Positions 6,186 through 13,299 of a DNA stretch of 30,355 nucleotides are shown one piece after another. The stretch's first letter is position 1. Every line of letters begins with the position of its first letter. Location of the stretch: IMG/VR virus record IMGVR_UViG_3300034068_000203, positions 1 to 30,355 of that record, one strand, 5' to 3'. This DNA comes from a virus. Position numbers and translations under genes: made by a program. A model generated the notes under the pieces. It had not been told where the DNA came from. It worked only from the letters and a program-made list of their open reading frames with translations, and did not search any database.

Positions 6186-6413
6186 ATGAACAATGAAAAA
6201 CATCTTTACACAACCCCGTTCTTATTTGAAAACGACGTTAAACTCATTATGGATTCAATCATGCAAACCCAAGATTATTGGGGTAGCAAGAGAAATGGAA
6301 CACTGGCTTGGGATACGTTTTGTCAAAGTCGAATTGACGAACTTGAACCACTACTCAACAAACTTGATTCAACATCTTGGAAAGAACTACCAGAGCCAAC
6401 AAAAGAAATCTAA
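6186..6413 (+). CDS. Hypothetical protein, 75 aa, possibly shortened by a frame change
   Basis: It begins MNNEKHLYTTPFLFENDVKL and ends KELPEPTKEI. It is acidic, soluble and uses the same codons as its neighbours. Immediately after its stop, the +1 frame reads as real protein for about 45 codons up to 6549, which suggests the gene once was, or still is, about 120 aa with a frame change near 6400. Another ATG frame (6193) overlaps it, but its first half looks like a shadow. The function is unknown. Confidence 0.6.
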   Translation: MNNEKHLYTTPFLFENDVKLIMDSIMQTQDYWGSKRNGTLAWDTFCQSRIDELEPLLNKLDSTSWKELPEPTKEI

Positions 6414-6549
6414 CTTTATTTGCGTTTCTTCGTCAGCGTCAGCGTACAACCTAACACACAACGAAGTCGCAGCCAACATTGAGAAACATCAAAAACTTTC
6501 GGAAGCGCGTTGGAACGACAACTTAATTGAATATATTTGTAACCACTAA
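6414..6549 (+). other. Coding-like segment in the +1 frame without its own ATG
   Basis: In this frame the sequence gives ASAYNLTHNEVAANIEKHQ and then LSEARWNDNLIEYICNH before TAA at 6547-6549. Amino-acid balance and codons look like the phage's true genes. No in-frame ATG lies after the previous stop. It is either the separated end of the 75-aa gene (indel or +1 frameshift) or a gene starting at a non-ATG codon. Confidence 0.4.
6510..6539 (+). promoter_or_regulatory. Second rightward promoter
   Basis: TTG (6510-6512), 19-base spacer, TATATTTG (6532-6539). Spacing and boxes are identical in form to the promoter at 5580-5609, and even the bases around the -7 box (ATATATTTGT) are the same. It lies 24 bases before the ATG at 6564 and probably drives the SSB and replication genes. 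Confidence 0.65.
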
Positions 6550-6563
6550 AAATCAAATAAACT

Positions 6564-6854
6564 ATGTACTGTCCTAAAATCACTTACTGCTTTAACGATG
6601 ACGATATACGCACGTTGAACGAAAGAATTAAATCAATCGCAAACAACTACAACGACGACCGCACAGGCTGGTTTGAAGTAGACGAACAACAACACCTGAC
6701 ATTTGTAGACGAACAAGACAATATGTACACAATCAGTTTGCGCGGTCGCTTCTGGAAGAACGACGATCCTGAATTTGACTTGGACTACGTGACGTTAGAA
6801 AAGGACGGTGTTTCGTTTAGCTTCGACATTAACATTTTTGATGACCACGTGTAA
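6564..6854 (+). CDS. Acidic hypothetical protein, 96 aa
   Basis: A strongly acidic protein (MYCPKITYCFNDDDIRTLNE...FDINIFDDHV) with several predicted strands. Its stop overlaps the ATG of the SSB-like gene as TAATG, so the two are translated together. An acidic DNA-mimic role is imaginable next to an SSB, but nothing specific supports it. No family is recognised. Confidence 0.75.
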   Translation: MYCPKITYCFNDDDIRTLNERIKSIANNYNDDRTGWFEVDEQQHLTFVDEQDNMYTISLRGRFWKNDDPEFDLDYVTLEKDGVSFSFDINIFDDHV

Positions 6855-7645
6855 TGGGTTACTTCAAACGGATAAACGAACAATCCGACATTCACGACAG
6901 TCAGTTGAGGCATATCCAAAGCGACCACGAACTCGCTATAAAGTTCGAAGAATACTTAAATCAATTTAATAACAACAAAATAAACAACAACATGAGCATC
7001 ATTGCACAACAAACAAACAACGGCGGCGGCGGACAAACAGTACCTGCTGGAACACACGTAGCACGCTGCTACCAAATCATTCACATCGGAACAATCCTCG
7101 ACACCTTTCAAGGTGAGGAGAAGTTAGTTAACAAAGTTCGTTTGGTATTCGAACTACCTTTAGAAACCGCCGACTTCGGTAAAGGTGAACAACCATTCTC
7201 AATTGGTCGCGACTTTACTTTGTCTATGCACGAAAAGAGCGGACTGAGAGCCTTCGTTCAAGGTTGGTTAGGCAAAGCATTCAGCGACGCAGAAGCTAAT
7301 AAATTTGACATCGCAACGCTGTTAGGTAAGGAAGGAATGGTGAACGTAATGCACCGCACCGCGAACACAGGACGCACCTACGCAGACATCAAAGGTGCTT
7401 CGCCACTTGTTAAGGGTATGACTTGTCCCCCATTGGTGAACTCGGCTTTCCTTTTGGACTACGATAGCGAAGATTTTGACTTGCGTTTTAAGATGTTACC
7501 AGAGTGGTTGCAAAACAAGGTCAGCACGTCGGCTGAATTTAGCAACCGATTGGACCGCGCTGCGGATCAAATGAACAAGGCAAAACAGATGCTTGAAAAA
7601 AGCGGTTTAGTTTCTACTGACGAAACAGACGATATGCCATTCTAA
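6854..7645 (+). CDS. Single-stranded DNA-binding-like protein, up to 263 aa
   Basis: The core from residue ~60 (PAGTHVARCYQIIHIGT) through FELPLETADFGKG, SMHEKSGLRAFVQGWLGKAF and KGASPLVKG matches a phage ssDNA-binding protein type with an OB-like fold. The last five residues, DDMPF, are the acidic-aromatic tip by which SSBs recruit replication partners. The start is uncertain. ATG at 6854 is coupled to the previous stop, but an internal ATG at 6992 is preceded by a typical CAA-rich leader of this phage, so the first 46 residues may be a former separate gene. A strong hairpin follows the stop. Confidence 0.75.
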   Translation: MGYFKRINEQSDIHDSQLRHIQSDHELAIKFEEYLNQFNNNKINNNMSIIAQQTNNGGGGQTVPAGTHVARCYQIIHIGTILDTFQGEEKLVNKVRLVFELPLETADFGKGEQPFSIGRDFTLSMHEKSGLRAFVQGWLGKAFSDAEANKFDIATLLGKEGMVNVMHRTANTGRTYADIKGASPLVKGMTCPPLVNSAFLLDYDSEDFDLRFKMLPEWLQNKVSTSAEFSNRLDRAADQMNKAKQMLEKSGLVSTDETDDMPF

Positions 7646-7652
7646 ATAATAC

Positions 7653-7676
7653 GAGAGGGTTGAAATATACCCTCTC
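7653..7676 (+). terminator. Intercistronic hairpin after the SSB gene
   Basis: GAGAGGGT pairs with ACCCTCTC (8 bp, loop of 8) eight bases after the SSB stop, followed by only a few T. It may be a leaky terminator or a 3' stabiliser that raises SSB mRNA above the genes downstream. The stem is similar to those near the capsid and tube genes. Confidence 0.65.
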
Positions 7677-7706
7677 TAATTTCAAAAACCACACAATCAA
7701 AACACA

Positions 7707-8000
7707 ATGAAAAAATTAGTATCACTTGAAAACCGCGTTGAGAAACTACTTAAGAAGTACAAATTTCTCCGCAACAACAACAACGCACTTTGCGTGAAAG
7801 TTTGGGAACAACAGTTCGACGAACGCAAGGACATTACAAGCAACTTCTTTGCTATGTACGAAAGCGGCAAGTACGTCAGCGCGGACAACATCACACGCAT
7901 AGCACGACTTGTTAAGCAATACAATCCAGAACTACGCGGAACAAATGACAAAGACAACAAGAAGAAAGCGCAACTAATCAAACCACTATTAAGAAAATGA
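7707..8000 (+). CDS. Basic hypothetical early protein, 97 aa
   Basis: The protein begins MKKLVSLENRVEKLLKKYKF, with segments VKVWEQQFDERKDI and SADNITRIARLVKQYNPELRG. Proteins with a final ITRIARLVKQYNPELRG-like stretch are frequent in the replication regions of phages. I do not know a proven function. It is basic, so nucleic-acid binding is plausible. Its stop overlaps the next ATG (ATGA). Confidence 0.75.
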   Translation: MKKLVSLENRVEKLLKKYKFLRNNNNALCVKVWEQQFDERKDITSNFFAMYESGKYVSADNITRIARLVKQYNPELRGTNDKDNKKKAQLIKPLLRK

Positions 8001-8416
8001 AAACAAGAAAAGAATTTAACATTGCAAGAGTTCGTGAATTTTGCAAATTAGTAAATGAAGGAATAAAACCTCACCACGCATTGACACAAATGAACGCGTG
8101 TAGCGGTTACGTTAGACCACTAAAAAAATCGGGCTTATACTGGAAAGAAAAAAACGGAACGTATAAAGCCGTTGAGCGTATCCGAGCAGATCGTTATGAA
8201 TTGTTTGTTAAAGCTAAAAACGAATACAACAAAATGAACTACTTAAAGTATGAAAAGCAATCTATTGAAAAGAAAAGGTCTTATACCAAATTCGTAAAAC
8301 AAGCAACGCTTTTCAATCAGGCAAAAGAACCAAAACAAAAGACAACAATACCAGTTCGAAAAAAAATACAACTGTCCTTCATTCAACGCGTGGTAAAATC
8401 ACTTTTTAAACTATGA
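7997..8416 (+). CDS. Basic hypothetical protein, 139 aa
   Basis: It begins MKTRKEFNIARVREFCKLVN and has a possible N-terminal helix-turn-helix-like part (EGIKPHHALTQMNACSGYVR), then a Lys-rich C-terminal half. The high positive charge suggests DNA binding. By eye it is more AT-rich than its neighbours, hinting at separate acquisition. It is coupled to the genes on both sides by ATGA overlaps. No family is recognised. Confidence 0.7.
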   Translation: MKTRKEFNIARVREFCKLVNEGIKPHHALTQMNACSGYVRPLKKSGLYWKEKNGTYKAVERIRADRYELFVKAKNEYNKMNYLKYEKQSIEKKRSYTKFVKQATLFNQAKEPKQKTTIPVRKKIQLSFIQRVVKSLFKL

Positions 8417-8652
8417 ACAAACAAATCTATAAAACGCCCTTCGGTCGCCTTGTTAAGATAAACTTTAAGACAATGCAGAACTTCAAGAACGTTCTCCGCA
8501 TCAGCGATCCAACGGCACGACTTTACGTTACGCATCCAGAACGAATGAGAATCAAAGACTTCAACAACATCTGTTTGCACACAGGATTGTCGCGCGAAGA
8601 AGTATTTAGCACCTTTACACCAACCAAATTAATAAACGAAGAAAATGACTAA
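8413..8652 (+). CDS. Hypothetical protein, 79 aa
   Basis: It begins MNKQIYKTPFGRLVKINFKT and ends with a helical part (FNNICLHTGLSREEVFSTFT) that could be a small helix-turn-helix. It overlaps both neighbours by a few bases, in a tightly packed set leading to the DnaA-like gene. It may be a small DNA-binding partner in replication; this is inferred from position. Confidence 0.7.
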   Translation: MNKQIYKTPFGRLVKINFKTMQNFKNVLRISDPTARLYVTHPERMRIKDFNNICLHTGLSREEVFSTFTPTKLINEEND

Positions 8653-9178
8653 CGAACAGATAAGAAACGAAGTGCTTGACATGATACCATTCAGACACAT
8701 GGAACGCTTCGAAACACTTTGGCTTATGCTGACGCCACGCTACGAAAGATTGACGACGGAACAAATAAAGATGCAACAAGAACTGGAGAATGAACGTGAA
8801 ATGTTTTGGTCAGCATTGGAAGATATAACGTGCAGCGTGTTGGGAATACCTTCGCAAGCGTTATACACACCAACAAGACGACGTGAGATTGTAACAGCAA
8901 GACAAGTTATATTCTTTCTTATTCGTCCTTGCTACCTTCAAAGCTACGAATCAATAGGGAAGCACTACGGCAAGGATCACGCAACGGTTATGCACGGAGT
9001 GAAGCAAGTAAGTTGGCAAATTGAGTGCGACAAGAACTATGCAGCCAACGTTGAACGCATCTGTTATTTATTAAATGATATGGGTTATGCTAAACCAATA
9101 AAATTTTACACTAAATTTGTCGAGCATCTGGAACATCAAAAACAAATCAAACTTAAAAAACAACTAAAAAGAAAATGA
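8645..9178 (+). CDS. DnaA domain IV-like replication protein, 177 aa
   Basis: The middle of the protein (about 57-125) matches the DNA-binding domain IV of DnaA: RRREIVTARQVIFFLIR, then the signature YGKDHATVMHGVKQV at 108-122, where host DnaA reads its 9-bp box. The AAA+ ATPase domain is absent. The N-terminus is helical (LENEREMFWSALEDI) and the C-terminus is Lys-rich. It probably recognises an origin on the phage, or competes with host DnaA, and may work with the two replication proteins downstream. I found no obvious cluster of consensus DnaA boxes by eye. Confidence 0.85.
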   Translation: MTNEQIRNEVLDMIPFRHMERFETLWLMLTPRYERLTTEQIKMQQELENEREMFWSALEDITCSVLGIPSQALYTPTRRREIVTARQVIFFLIRPCYLQSYESIGKHYGKDHATVMHGVKQVSWQIECDKNYAANVERICYLLNDMGYAKPIKFYTKFVEHLEHQKQIKLKKQLKRK

Positions 9179-9378
9179 AATCAGAATTAATCTTTTGTCC
9201 GAATTGCGAAAGCAAAGAACTCGGAGAGCGAGTTGATGAAATCTTACGTGACCAACAGCTTGAAGATTGGGACACCGCCTACGAATTTGTTGACGACGAA
9301 GGAGAAATCAAAGTGTGCTTCGATTGTCAGGACTGGGACGACGCAGACGACGACGCAAAAGGTGAGGGTTGGGACTAA
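9175..9378 (+). CDS. Acidic zinc-ribbon-like protein, 67 aa
   Basis: CPNC at residues 8-11 and CFDC at about 48-51 give a four-cysteine ribbon. The end is very acidic (DWDDADDDAKGEGWD). It is coupled to the DnaA-like gene by an ATGA overlap. It could be a small protein-interaction factor. The function is unknown. Confidence 0.75.
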   Translation: MKSELIFCPNCESKELGERVDEILRDQQLEDWDTAYEFVDDEGEIKVCFDCQDWDDADDDAKGEGWD

Positions 9379-9390
9379 ATAAAAAACAAA

Positions 9391-9783
9391 ATGATGTTAA
9401 TACTACAACTAAAAAAGAGAATTGAGATTCTCGAAGCGCAGGTTCAACAATTGTTGACAGCGCAAACAACACCAACGCTAATCGCAAAAGAAAAGAAGTC
9501 GCCATTTGTCAAACCAACTGTTGTTGAAATCTACGATTATGCCTGTGAGAAATTAAGCAACGACGACGCATTGAAATTCACCGAGAAATTCCACGCACAC
9601 TACGAAGCAAATGGCTGGAAGGTCGGACGCAATCAAATGAAAGACTGGAAGGCTGCCGTTCGTAAGTGGGACTTATCTACCTTTGTAACTACAAACCAAA
9701 CTACAAAAATCAAAAATGGAAAATTCGACTCCGATGCTGCGCAACGCATCTACAACGACGCTCACAATTACACAAAGGGTTGA
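9391..9783 (+). CDS. Replication-type protein with C-terminal WKxxVR domain, 130 aa
   Basis: An N-terminal coiled coil (LQLKKRIEILEAQVQQLL) is followed by a linker and then the domain PTVVEIYDYACEKL, ending YEANGWKVGRNQMKDWKAAV. This last domain is common at the C-terminus of phage replisome-organiser and DnaD-like proteins. Here it stands alone with a coiled coil, which suggests a dimer that recruits another replication protein. It overlaps the next gene by 68 nt in another frame. Confidence 0.75.
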   Translation: MMLILQLKKRIEILEAQVQQLLTAQTTPTLIAKEKKSPFVKPTVVEIYDYACEKLSNDDALKFTEKFHAHYEANGWKVGRNQMKDWKAAVRKWDLSTFVTTNQTTKIKNGKFDSDAAQRIYNDAHNYTKG

Positions 9784-10471
9784 TCGTGCGGAACGTGAAA
9801 GCGCGTTTGTTGCCGACTACGAACTCCCTGCATTCGTTAAGTTATGCTCAAAGGTCTGCGCTATGTACGGCATCGCACTTCCTGAAGCGCAACTGTTGCA
9901 AATGTTGCATGAGTTCATAGGCAAGCACTTTCGTTGGGTTACGTTCGAACACTTCAACCTCGCGTTTGAATTGAACGCAGCGAATGAGTTAGACAAAAAG
10001 TGTGAGCATTATGGAGCGTTAAGCGTGTCGTTTATAGGCGACGTGTTAACGGCTTACAAACCACACCGCGACAAGGCGAACCTGCAAATTCAGAGAGAAA
10101 TTGCGGAACAAAAAGAAGAACAAACCAAACAATTAAAGGAAAGCGAAATGGCGGTAAACGATGATAGCTGGAGAAGAATGCTTGCGGAAGACTTGCAGAA
10201 CTATAAGAAAGGAAAATATACGGTCATTGAGATTCGTGCGGTGTCGCTTATGCGTTGGCTCGAAGAAAGCAAAATAATAAACGCTGAAACCTTCACCGAA
10301 GAAGAATACCGCCTTTGCAAAGCGAACGCAAAGAAGAACGTGTATTTCGAACAACAACTCGTTCAATCAATGGTTGACCGCATGAGCGACCGCAAAAGAA
10401 TGTTGTTGAAGGAATCAATACGTTTCGAAGGTATGCGTGAGTTGTACAAATTATATCTAAGTAAACAATAA
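9716..10471 (+). CDS. Putative replication protein / helicase loader-like, 251 aa
   Basis: I do not recognise a named family with certainty. It is largely helical. An N-terminal domain (LPEAQLLQMLHEFIGKHF, then FEHFNLAFELNAANEL and SFIGDVLTAYKPHRDK) is followed by a charged coiled coil (~115-150) and a C-terminal helical domain (ending MRELYKLYLSKQ). No Walker A motif is present. Proteins of this shape and place, after DnaA-like and DnaD-like genes, often load the host helicase. The start at 9716 lies within the preceding gene. Use of a later start cannot be excluded, but no good ATG is close. Confidence 0.65.
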   Translation: MENSTPMLRNASTTTLTITQRVDRAERESAFVADYELPAFVKLCSKVCAMYGIALPEAQLLQMLHEFIGKHFRWVTFEHFNLAFELNAANELDKKCEHYGALSVSFIGDVLTAYKPHRDKANLQIQREIAEQKEEQTKQLKESEMAVNDDSWRRMLAEDLQNYKKGKYTVIEIRAVSLMRWLEESKIINAETFTEEEYRLCKANAKKNVYFEQQLVQSMVDRMSDRKRMLLKESIRFEGMRELYKLYLSKQ

Positions 10472-10475
10472 AACA

Positions 10476-10595
10476 ATGGACACAAAAGACAAAATTTTAG
10501 CAGTGATTGGTTTTGTATTATCACTTGCGTTAAACGTTACGATCGTTGGCGGAATTGCCTATATTATTTATCACTTCATTACTAAATGGTGGTAA
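10476..10595 (+). CDS. Single-pass membrane peptide, 39 aa
   Basis: MDTKDKILAVIGFVLSLALN begins a peptide with a short charged start, a long hydrophobic stretch to residue ~36 and a WW end. Its stop overlaps the TerL start by 10 nt. It resembles small holin or pinholin-like peptides, but its place between replication and packaging genes, away from the lysis cassette, argues against a simple holin role. It might anchor replication or packaging at the membrane. Confidence 0.6.
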   Translation: MDTKDKILAVIGFVLSLALNVTIVGGIAYIIYHFITKWW

Positions 10596-11905
10596 ACAAA
10601 CCATACAAACCAAACTACCTGCCGCGTCAGATTGAAGCGTTAAACTACCTGAACACCGATAGTATCGTTGAACAGTTGTTATACGGTGGCGCGGCAGGAG
10701 GTGGTAAGACGAAGTTTGGTTGTATGTGGCAGATTCAACGTCGTTTGAAGTACGCAGGGACACGTTCTCTTATTGGACGTAGCAAATTAGATACGTTGAA
10801 AAAGACGACCTTAAACACCTTCTTTGAAACGGCTGAGGAGTTTGGATTGATAGCGAATAAACACTACACTTTCAACGGACAATCCAACGTGATTAAGTTC
10901 TTCAACGGAAGTGAAATTGTTTTGAAAGATTTATTCGCATACCCTTCCGATGTAAATTTCAACAGTCTTGGTTCGTTAGAAATCACAGATTATTTTATAG
11001 ACGAATGTTCCGAAGTAACAGAAAAGGCGGTGAGCATTGTTCACTCCAGATGCCGTTATAAGTTGAACGAGTTCGGGTTAATACCCAAAGGTTTCTTATC
11101 CTGCAATCCTGCGAAGGGTTGGTTGTACAATGAGTTCTACATGAAGAACAACCGCAACGAACTACCTTCACACCGCGCATTTGTTCAAGCGTTACCGCAA
11201 GACAATCCATTCCTTCCTGTTGCTTACATCGAATCTCTTAGACGCCTTCCTGAATACGACCGCAAAAGACTACTCGAAGGGAACTGGGAGTTCGACGATG
11301 ATAGCGACAAGTTGTTTCAAACCGAGAACTTATTGCGAATGTTTCGAAACGAAGTAATCAATGAAGGCAAGAAATACATAACAGCCGACATAGCGCGTTT
11401 CGGTAAGGATAGAACCATTATCTGCGTTTGGGAAGGTCTAACTATCATTGATATAATTGAGCTCAACAGAGCAGCCATTGACGAAGTCGTGAACAAGATT
11501 CGCGTTGTAATGAAAGACCATTCTATTCTTCTTCAAAATGTTATCGCAGATGAAGACGGCATCGGCGCGGGTGCGGTTGACTATCTGAAGTGCGTCGGAT
11601 TTCAGAATGGATCTAAACCCAAACACCCACAATACCAAAATCTGAAAAGCGAATGTTATTACAAATTGGCGCAATACGTCGAAGAAAATAAAGTCACTAT
11701 CTTATCCAGTACGCGCAAAGAACAAATCGTTCGTGAACTCGAAATGATTAAGCGACACCGCGCGGACGTGGACGGAAAACTTATGGTCACACCGAAGGAC
11801 GTTATCAAGAACCGCGAAGGTATTTCTCCTGACGTTGCCGACGCAATCATGATGCGAATGTATTTCGAACTTAATCCTTCTTATGGACAATATGTTGTCG
11901 GTTAG
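10586..11905 (+). CDS. terL: Terminase large subunit, 439 aa
   Basis: ATPase domain: Walker A GGAAGGGKT at 34-42, Walker B YFIDE at 136-140, coupling motif SCNP at 172-175. Nuclease domain: TADIARFGKD with D268, ADEDGIGAG with D322/D324, and SPDVADAIMMR with D416, the three acidic positions of the RNase H-like fold. It drives DNA into proheads and cuts the concatemer. Length and motif order are those of a complete enzyme. It ends the rightward replication arm, while the small-subunit candidate and the portal are on the leftward strand. TerL expression may therefore begin earlier than that of the head genes. Confidence 0.95.
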   Translation: MVVNKPYKPNYLPRQIEALNYLNTDSIVEQLLYGGAAGGGKTKFGCMWQIQRRLKYAGTRSLIGRSKLDTLKKTTLNTFFETAEEFGLIANKHYTFNGQSNVIKFFNGSEIVLKDLFAYPSDVNFNSLGSLEITDYFIDECSEVTEKAVSIVHSRCRYKLNEFGLIPKGFLSCNPAKGWLYNEFYMKNNRNELPSHRAFVQALPQDNPFLPVAYIESLRRLPEYDRKRLLEGNWEFDDDSDKLFQTENLLRMFRNEVINEGKKYITADIARFGKDRTIICVWEGLTIIDIIELNRAAIDEVVNKIRVVMKDHSILLQNVIADEDGIGAGAVDYLKCVGFQNGSKPKHPQYQNLKSECYYKLAQYVEENKVTILSSTRKEQIVRELEMIKRHRADVDGKLMVTPKDVIKNREGISPDVADAIMMRMYFELNPSYGQYVVG

Positions 11906-11925
11906 AATTATTTAGCATACATTTA
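11895..11925 (+). promoter_or_regulatory. Candidate promoter after terL
   Basis: TTG (11895-11897), 20-base spacer, TACATTTA (11918-11925), one base off TAnnTTTG. The -7 box ends four bases before the ATG at 11930, so transcription would start at or inside the gene start. Either the mRNA is leaderless or the match is chance. Confidence 0.35.
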
Positions 11926-11929
11926 CAAT

Positions 11930-12142
11930 ATGGAAGCAAAAGAAAGGGCAGAAGAACTGTTCAACAAGTATTGCATTTATTTGCGAGCAGGTTTATTATA
12001 CGATGACGAGGCAAGGGAAGATGCAAAGCAATGCGCTTTAATTGCAGTAGACGAAAGTTTAGAGTATGTGAATTCTCTTGATAATGATACAATAGAATTT
12101 CTTATGGATGTAAAACAAGCAATAGAAAAAATAATAATATGA
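11930..12142 (+). CDS. Hypothetical protein, 70 aa
   Basis: An acidic helical protein, MEAKERAEELFNKYCIYL... with AKQCALIAVDESLEYV, of a type very common in phages of Bacteroidota. It has no known function. Its stop overlaps the next ATG (ATGA). It lies after terL, possibly under its own promoter. Confidence 0.75.
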   Translation: MEAKERAEELFNKYCIYLRAGLLYDDEAREDAKQCALIAVDESLEYVNSLDNDTIEFLMDVKQAIEKIII

Positions 12143-12354
12143 AAAACACACCACTATACGAGTCTTTAAAAATGACTTACGACAGAGAGCGAGAAATTGT
12201 TAATTCAATTGCAACCTACTTTCAACAAGGTAAGATTCTCGGAGATATTCTTCTGGAACTTTCACAACGAAAAGACTTAAACGCAAAAGAGAAAATCTAC
12301 TTAGCGTTAATGATTGGAAGTATGATGTCTAAACCAAACGAAGATGCAAACTAG
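12139..12354 (+). CDS. Hypothetical protein, 71 aa
   Basis: It begins MKNTPLYESLKMTYDREREI and is all helical in appearance, with no motifs that I recognise. It overlaps both neighbours by a few bases and is clearly part of the same small operon. Confidence 0.7.
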   Translation: MKNTPLYESLKMTYDREREIVNSIATYFQQGKILGDILLELSQRKDLNAKEKIYLALMIGSMMSKPNEDAN

Positions 12355-12595
12355 TATTGATTGGCTTATATCTGAATTTGAAAAACAGATTCAATTTAGA
12401 CCTGATTCAGAATTGGATATTTGGTTTAAGGAATTATTTCCAAAAGCTAAAGAACTTCATAAAATGGAAATTGAAAATGCTTATTTAGATGGAGATTCTA
12501 ATGGTTGTGGTTGCTACGATTATAGCACAGAACAAGATGCAGAAGAATACTACAATTCAAAAAATTATATAACAGATGGCGCAGAGCAAAACTAA
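12344..12595 (+). CDS. Hypothetical protein, 83 aa
   Basis: It begins MQTSIDWLISEFEKQIQFRP and has an acidic middle, a GCGCYDY stretch and an ending EEYYNSKNYITDGAEQN. Proteins opening with a similar IDWLI-type helix and ending in an EEYYN-like stretch are widespread in Bacteroidota phages, with unknown function. It is AT-rich by eye and overlaps the next gene by 20 nt. Confidence 0.75.
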   Translation: MQTSIDWLISEFEKQIQFRPDSELDIWFKELFPKAKELHKMEIENAYLDGDSNGCGCYDYSTEQDAEEYYNSKNYITDGAEQN

Positions 12596-12761
12596 AAAAG
12601 GAATATGTGTTTACTTACACAAAGACCTGTGGAATGAGATTGACGAGAAACGTGGGGAGAATAGCCGCAACATTTTTTTAAGCGAAGCTATCCAGTTCTC
12701 AATGAAATTCTACATTCCTGAATCTAAAGTAAAATTGAAAGAACAAACGTCGACAAAATAG
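12576..12761 (+). CDS. Ribbon-helix-helix-like small protein, 61 aa
   Basis: KGICVYLHKDLWNEIDEKR fits the strand and first helix of a ribbon-helix-helix domain. NIFLSEAIQFSMKFYI fits the second helix. The end is Lys-rich. Such dimers usually repress transcription. As the last gene of the rightward arm it may act as a late-acting repressor of early promoters; this is inference. Its 3' end overlaps the convergent spanin-like gene by 38 nt. Confidence 0.65.
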   Translation: MAQSKTKKGICVYLHKDLWNEIDEKRGENSRNIFLSEAIQFSMKFYIPESKVKLKEQTSTK

Positions 12762-13299
12762 CGACGGTTGACGTAACGACTAAAGCGTGGTTTCTGCGCT
12801 TTTTTTGTTTCTCTAATTTCTTTTTATCAGCAGCGAGATTGTTAATTTCTTCGGTTAATATGTTTTCCTTCTGTTCATAAGCAACAACCACTTCTTGTAA
12901 GTTGTTTATTTTTTCTTCTTCGATGTTTAATTGTTCTTTTAGGTTGTTAATTACCAATGAATCGGAAGCAATAACGCTATCGCAAGAGTTCACCAAAGTG
13001 ATAACATCAACCCTATTAATAGTATCTCGAATAATAATAGCAGAACGAGTTCTTTTATAGGTGGTTTTGGCTGTAAGTTGAGCATCTTCATACGTTCTCA
13101 GTTGTTTGTAAAGTTCTATTTGTTCTTGAAGTAGTCGGTCGTATTCGCCAACGTTGTAGTTAATGACGCTATCTTGTTTTTGTACGTTTTCTTGTACGCT
13201 TTTTTTAGGCGTACAACCCCACCAATTCCAACACAACACCAACCAAAGCAAAGACGTTCCAATAAATAGCAGCAATGCCGCAAGTATATTCCTTCTCAT
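12724..13299 (-). CDS. Spanin-like coiled-coil membrane protein (u-spanin candidate), 191 aa
   Basis: The N-terminus MRRNILAALLLFIGTSLLWL is a signal or membrane segment followed by LCWNWWGC, a possible but non-standard lipobox at C29. A long coiled-coil middle follows (ITLVNSCDSVI to ~165, with LKEQLNIEEEKINNLQEVVV). The C-terminus VVTSTVAILSTFVLSILL is a second membrane segment. A lipid-anchored N-terminus and a C-terminal membrane anchor joined by a coiled coil is the plan of one-piece spanins, which fuse inner and outer membranes at lysis. It lies at the end of the lysis cassette. If C29 is not lipidated, it is simply a two-TM coiled-coil protein. Confidence 0.6.
   Translation of the reverse strand: MRRNILAALLLFIGTSLLWLVLCWNWWGCTPKKSVQENVQKQDSVINYNVGEYDRLLQEQIELYKQLRTYEDAQLTAKTTYKRTRSAIIIRDTINRVDVITLVNSCDSVIASDSLVINNLKEQLNIEEEKINNLQEVVVAYEQKENILTEEINNLAADKKKLEKQKKRRNHALVVTSTVAILSTFVLSILL
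12781..12807 (+). terminator. Terminator of the rightward arm
   Basis: AAAGCG (12782-12787) pairs with CGCTTT (12797-12802), with T from 12800 to 12807. It lies 20 bases after the last rightward stop, inside the coding end of the convergent spanin-like gene, so one sequence serves both roles. Confidence 0.65.

Noticed and set aside
6193-6549. 118-aa ORF overlapping the 75-aa gene
   Set aside because: Its first half reads as a shadow of the 75-aa frame. Only the part after 6413 looks real, so I listed that part separately.
10476-10595. 39-aa membrane peptide as the holin
   Set aside because: It is in the early replication arm next to terL. The two membrane proteins after the lysozyme are better candidates.
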